From positions 15,633 to 24,232 of the forward strand of contig JAPLER010000138.1 of assembly GCA_026391115.1 (NCBI GenBank): 8,600 bases of DNA, written 5' to 3'. Shown in pieces: positions 5,100-8,600 of this stretch. How positions within the stretch are numbered: position 1 is the first letter of the stretch; each line of letters begins with the position of its first letter. The translations under genes and the position numbers were made by a program. The notes below the pieces were generated by a model. The model had not been told where the DNA came from. It did no database searches and saw only the letters and a program-made list of their open reading frames with translations. This DNA comes from Bacteroidota bacterium. Its GTDB lineage: Bacteria > Bacteroidota > Bacteroidia > Chitinophagales > Chitinophagaceae.

Positions 5100-8000
5100 A
5101 TGTCTCAATTTTCACATTTACACGTTCACACGCAATATTCCTTGCTTGATGGTGCTGCAAGCATCAGTAGTTTGTATAAGAAAGCTATGAGAGATAATAT
5201 GCCAGCAGTTGCTATTACTGATCATGGCAATATGTTTGGTGCTTTTGAATTTGTTGCTCAAGCCTGGAAAAACACACGTGTAATTGGTACAGATGAAAAA
5301 GGAAAAGACATTTTAGAACCTATTGTAAAACCAATTGTAGGTTGCGAATTTTATGTAGTAAAAGACAGATGGGCAAAGGCTTTTACCAAAGAAGTTAAAG
5401 ACGATAGATACCATCAATTATTTTTAGCAAAGAATAAAAAGGGGTATGAAAATTTAGTTAAACTTACATCACTTGGCTACATTGAAGGAATGTATAGCAA
5501 GTATCCACGTATTGATAAATTATTTGGTGAAGATTATTATATAGAAATTCAACGCCATAATTTAAAAGAACAAATTCAAGTAAATGAAGTTCTATTAAGG
5601 TTTGCAAAGAAATATAATGTGCCCATTATTGCAAGTAACGATAGTCATTACACAGAAAAAGAGGATTATAATGCACATGATATTTTACTATGTATTAATA
5701 CTGGTGAAAAACAAGCTACTCCAGGTTTTGACGACATTGTACATGATGATTTATTGGTAAAGAATAAACGTTTCAAATTTCCAAACGATCAATTCTATTT
5801 TAAAACTACTCACGAAATGAAGCAATTGTTTGCTGATATTCCTGAGAGTATTGACAATACCAATATGATTGTTGATAAGGTAGAAATATTGAATTTGAAA
5901 AAAGATATTTTGTTACCTGCATTTCCTGTACCACAAGAATATCAAATTCATTTTACAGACGAAGTTATTGGCAAAGACATCATTAAGCCTGATGTAAATA
6001 ATCAATGGGAATACCTAAAAGCGTTGACTTATAAAGGTGCAAAAGAACGCTATGGTGAAATTGAAAGTCACGTTCAGGAACGTATAGATTTTGAACTCTT
6101 CACCATTAAAACAATGGGATTTGCTGGTTACTTTTTAATTGTGAGCGACTTTATTAGAGCTGGCAGAGATATGGGCGTTTTTGTAGGTCCAGGACGTGGT
6201 AGTGCAGCTGGTAGTGTTGTGGCTTATTGCATTGGCATCACCAATATTGACCCTATTAAATATAATTTACTATTCGAGAGATTTTTAAATCCAGATAGAA
6301 AGTCAATGCCCGATATTGATACTGACTTTGACGATGAGGGCAGGCAAAAAGTAATTGATTATGTAGTTGAAAAATATGGCAAAGCACAGGTTGCACAAAT
6401 TATTACTTATGGTACAATGGCTGCAAAAAGTAGTATTAAAGATGTGGCTCGTGTAATGGATTTGCCTTTGGCAGAAAGCAATGCTTTAGCAAAATTAGTG
6501 AGTGATAAACCAGGTACAGAGCTAGGCAATATGCTGCAATCGCCATTAACAAAAAAAGATGGCGAAAAAAGTTTAGAAGAAAAAGGCTATAGCCCTGAAG
6601 ATATTGAAAATGCTAAACGTTTAAGAGAAATATACAACTTAAACACAGGCGATTTACGCACGAAAATTTTACACGAAGCAGAAAGATTAGAAGGCAGTGT
6701 GCGTAACACTGGTGTACATGCAGCAGGTATTATTATAGCACCAAAAGATTTAACAGAATTAATACCTGTAGCTATTTCCAAAGACTCACCTTTATGGGTT
6801 ACACAAATTGAAGGAAATGTAATTGAAGAAGCTGGTGTAATTAAAATGGACTTCTTGGGTTTAAAAACGTTGTCTATTTTAAAAACAGCATTGGATCTTA
6901 TTAAACAAAATCATCATGTAACTATTGATTTAGATAATATTTCTTTAGAAGATGAAAAAACTTTTCAGCTATATCAGCGTGGCGAAACCAATGCTACGTT
7001 TCAGTTTGAAAGTGCTGGTATGCAAAAATATTTGCGTGAATTAAAGCCAGATAGATTTGATGATTTAATTGCAATGAATGCCTTGTATCGACCAGGACCA
7101 ATGAGTTACATTCCCACTTTTATTGCTCGCAAACACGGTAAGGAAAAAGTAGAATATGATATTGAAGAGATGAAGGAATATCTTGAGGAAACCAATGGTA
7201 TTACTGTGTATCAAGAGCAAGTAATGTTATTGTCTCAAAGCCTTGCTGGCTTTACCAAAGGCGATGCAGATGTGTTGCGTAAAGCAATGGGCAAAAAACA
7301 AAAAGCTGTGTTGGATAAAATGAAAGCACAGTTTATTGATGGGGCTTCTGCCAAAGGACACAATACAGAGAAACTAGAAAAAATATGGACTGACTGGGAA
7401 GCATTTGCACAATATGCTTTCAATAAATCGCACAGTACATGCTACGCTTTTGTAGCTTATCAAACAGCATATTTAAAAGCACATTACCCAAGTGAGTATA
7501 TGAGTGCAGTGTTGAATCACGCAGGAAGTATAGATAAAATTACTTTCTATATGGAAGAGTGTAAACGAATGGGCATTAAAGTACTTGGTCCAGATATCAA
7601 CGAAAGTAAAAAAGGATTTGCACCCAATATGAAAGGCGAAATTCGTTTTGGTTTGGGTGGATTAAAAGGTGTGGGTGAAAATGCTATTGAAAATATTATT
7701 GAAGAAAGAGCAAAAGCTGGAGCCTTTAAAAATATATTTGATTTTATAACAAGAGTTAATCAACGTGCTGTAAATAAAAAATCCTTGGAAAGCCTTGCCA
7801 ATAGTGGCACTTTCGATTGTTTTACAGATTTACACAGAGCTCAATATTTTCATATTCCAGATGGTGATAGAACAAGTGGCATAGAAAAAATCATTGGTTA
7901 TGGACAGGTGCAAAACGATTTAAGTAAAGGCACTACCAATACATTATTTGGAGATTTAGGTAAAGCTATGGATGTACCACCACCTAAAATTGCCAATTGC

Positions 8001-8600
8001 GAACCCTGGACTTTAATTGACAAATTAGACTTTGAAAAAGAAGTTACAGGAATGTATATGAGTGGGCATCCTTTGGATAATTACAAGTTCGAAATGCGAT
8101 ATTATGGCATTACACAATTAGCCGATTTTGCTGAAATAAAAGATTCACAAACTTTAATGCAAGCTTATTTGGGTAAGCCTATGAAGATTGCAGGATTGGT
8201 AATTGATGCACAACATAGAACCACAAAGACCAACAGAGCTTTTGGTATCTTGAAAATAGAAGATTTTAGCGGTAATGCAGAAATTGCTTTGTGGAGCGAG
8301 GATTATCAAAAGTTTCAGCATTATTTAGAAAAAGGAAAAAGTTTGATGGTTTCAGGATTTTTTAAAGCAAACTGGAAAGGCGATGGCTTTGAGTTTAAAG
8401 TATCAAATATTTTTCTATTAGAGACAGCTAAAACTGTGCTTACAAAAAATGTCGATATCAATATGCACCCTGCAGCTGTTGATGAAACATTTGTAAACTT
8501 CATAGAAAAAAATATGAAAACAAATCCAGGTAAAGCTTCTTTCAAATTCAATATTGTGGAGCCTAATGAAAGTTTGAAAGTAACATTACTAACTAGTGAA
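5100..8600 (+). CDS. dnaE: DNA polymerase III alpha subunit (replicative polymerase), 3' end outside window
   Basis: This is the catalytic subunit of the replicative DNA polymerase. I translated it as an unbroken frame of 1167 codons to the window edge; probably only a few tens of residues are missing. The PHP domain (1-195) has HLHVHT (H8, H10), D17, DHGN (H42), GCEFY (E83), RYHQ (H105) and NDSHY (D181, H183). The palm has GPGRGSAAGS (363-372), PDIDTDF with catalytic D405 and D407, GVHAAGII, and D584 in KMDFLGL. ALYRPGPM (661-668) and QYAFNKSHS (771-779) follow, then a helix-hairpin-helix region around GLKGVGE (854-860) and an OB fold from about 1028. TNTLF at 946-950 sits where a clamp-binding motif is expected. 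Relative to relatives, about 40 residues seem missing after PRIDK (136-140). The ATG at 5100 is the first in-frame ATG after a TAA at 5082-5084. Confidence 0.97.
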   Translation, partial: MSQFSHLHVHTQYSLLDGAASISSLYKKAMRDNMPAVAITDHGNMFGAFEFVAQAWKNTRVIGTDEKGKDILEPIVKPIVGCEFYVVKDRWAKAFTKEVKDDRYHQLFLAKNKKGYENLVKLTSLGYIEGMYSKYPRIDKLFGEDYYIEIQRHNLKEQIQVNEVLLRFAKKYNVPIIASNDSHYTEKEDYNAHDILLCINTGEKQATPGFDDIVHDDLLVKNKRFKFPNDQFYFKTTHEMKQLFADIPESIDNTNMIVDKVEILNLKKDILLPAFPVPQEYQIHFTDEVIGKDIIKPDVNNQWEYLKALTYKGAKERYGEIESHVQERIDFELFTIKTMGFAGYFLIVSDFIRAGRDMGVFVGPGRGSAAGSVVAYCIGITNIDPIKYNLLFERFLNPDRKSMPDIDTDFDDEGRQKVIDYVVEKYGKAQVAQIITYGTMAAKSSIKDVARVMDLPLAESNALAKLVSDKPGTELGNMLQSPLTKKDGEKSLEEKGYSPEDIENAKRLREIYNLNTGDLRTKILHEAERLEGSVRNTGVHAAGIIIAPKDLTELIPVAISKDSPLWVTQIEGNVIEEAGVIKMDFLGLKTLSILKTALDLIKQNHHVTIDLDNISLEDEKTFQLYQRGETNATFQFESAGMQKYLRELKPDRFDDLIAMNALYRPGPMSYIPTFIARKHGKEKVEYDIEEMKEYLEETNGITVYQEQVMLLSQSLAGFTKGDADVLRKAMGKKQKAVLDKMKAQFIDGASAKGHNTEKLEKIWTDWEAFAQYAFNKSHSTCYAFVAYQTAYLKAHYPSEYMSAVLNHAGSIDKITFYMEECKRMGIKVLGPDINESKKGFAPNMKGEIRFGLGGLKGVGENAIENIIEERAKAGAFKNIFDFITRVNQRAVNKKSLESLANSGTFDCFTDLHRAQYFHIPDGDRTSGIEKIIGYGQVQNDLSKGTTNTLFGDLGKAMDVPPPKIANCEPWTLIDKLDFEKEVTGMYMSGHPLDNYKFEMRYYGITQLADFAEIKDSQTLMQAYLGKPMKIAGLVIDAQHRTTKTNRAFGILKIEDFSGNAEIALWSEDYQKFQHYLEKGKSLMVSGFFKANWKGDGFEFKVSNIFLLETAKTVLTKNVDINMHPAAVDETFVNFIEKNMKTNPGKASFKFNIVEPNESLKVTLLTSE

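Noticed and set aside
1..8600. Mobile elements, CRISPR arrays, tRNA/rRNA genes, defence genes or a novel multi-gene system.
   Set aside because: Genes fill nearly all of the window and all but one fit well-known housekeeping or transport families; no repeat arrays, transposase motifs or tRNA-like cloverleaf sequences were seen.

Overview
This window looks like ordinary chromosome from an AT-rich member of the Bacteroidota, probably near Chitinophagaceae/Chitinophagales. The evidence is the low GC throughout, the absence of Shine-Dalgarno sequences (start codons sit in A/T-rich leaders), a YidC with a large periplasmic domain, and a DnaE whose sequence style (PRIDK, GPGRGSAAGS and KMDFLGL blocks, full HxH-type PHP start) matches my memory of that group. 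The family-level placement is inference.

Layout. Positions 3-326 (+) hold the C-terminal end of a di-haem cytochrome c peroxidase/MauG-type protein that enters from the left. An AT-rich spacer with a long inverted repeat (338-406) follows. A Wzx-like polysaccharide flippase (420-1934, +) starts at TTG. It meets, tail to tail with a 4-nt overlap, the B subunit of a 3-oxoacid CoA-transferase (1931-2581, -). That gene lies 49 nt downstream of yidC (2631-4424, -), the membrane protein insertase. A 144-nt divergent spacer carrying an 18-bp near-palindrome (4516-4533) separates yidC from a small secreted Lys/Ala-rich helical protein (4569-4979, +), which is closed by a clear intrinsic terminator (5008-5036). 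dnaE (5100 to beyond 8600, +), the replicative DNA polymerase III alpha subunit, fills the rest and is cut by the right edge.

The genes do not form one pathway. They are housekeeping functions (replication, membrane protein insertion, ketone-body/acyl-CoA metabolism, surface polysaccharide export, periplasmic redox) side by side. I found no defence system, mobile element, CRISPR array or RNA gene, and no convincing sign of a new system.

The points worth a second look are in housekeeping proteins. DnaE appears to lack about 40 residues in its PHP domain, with the frame kept, and has a clamp-binding motif without its usual glutamine. YidC lacks the usual first dozen or so residues and half of its first membrane helix. 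The CoA-transferase B subunit has no A subunit beside it. The divergent spacer holds an operator-like palindrome. Statements about missing segments rest on family knowledge from memory, not on an alignment run here.
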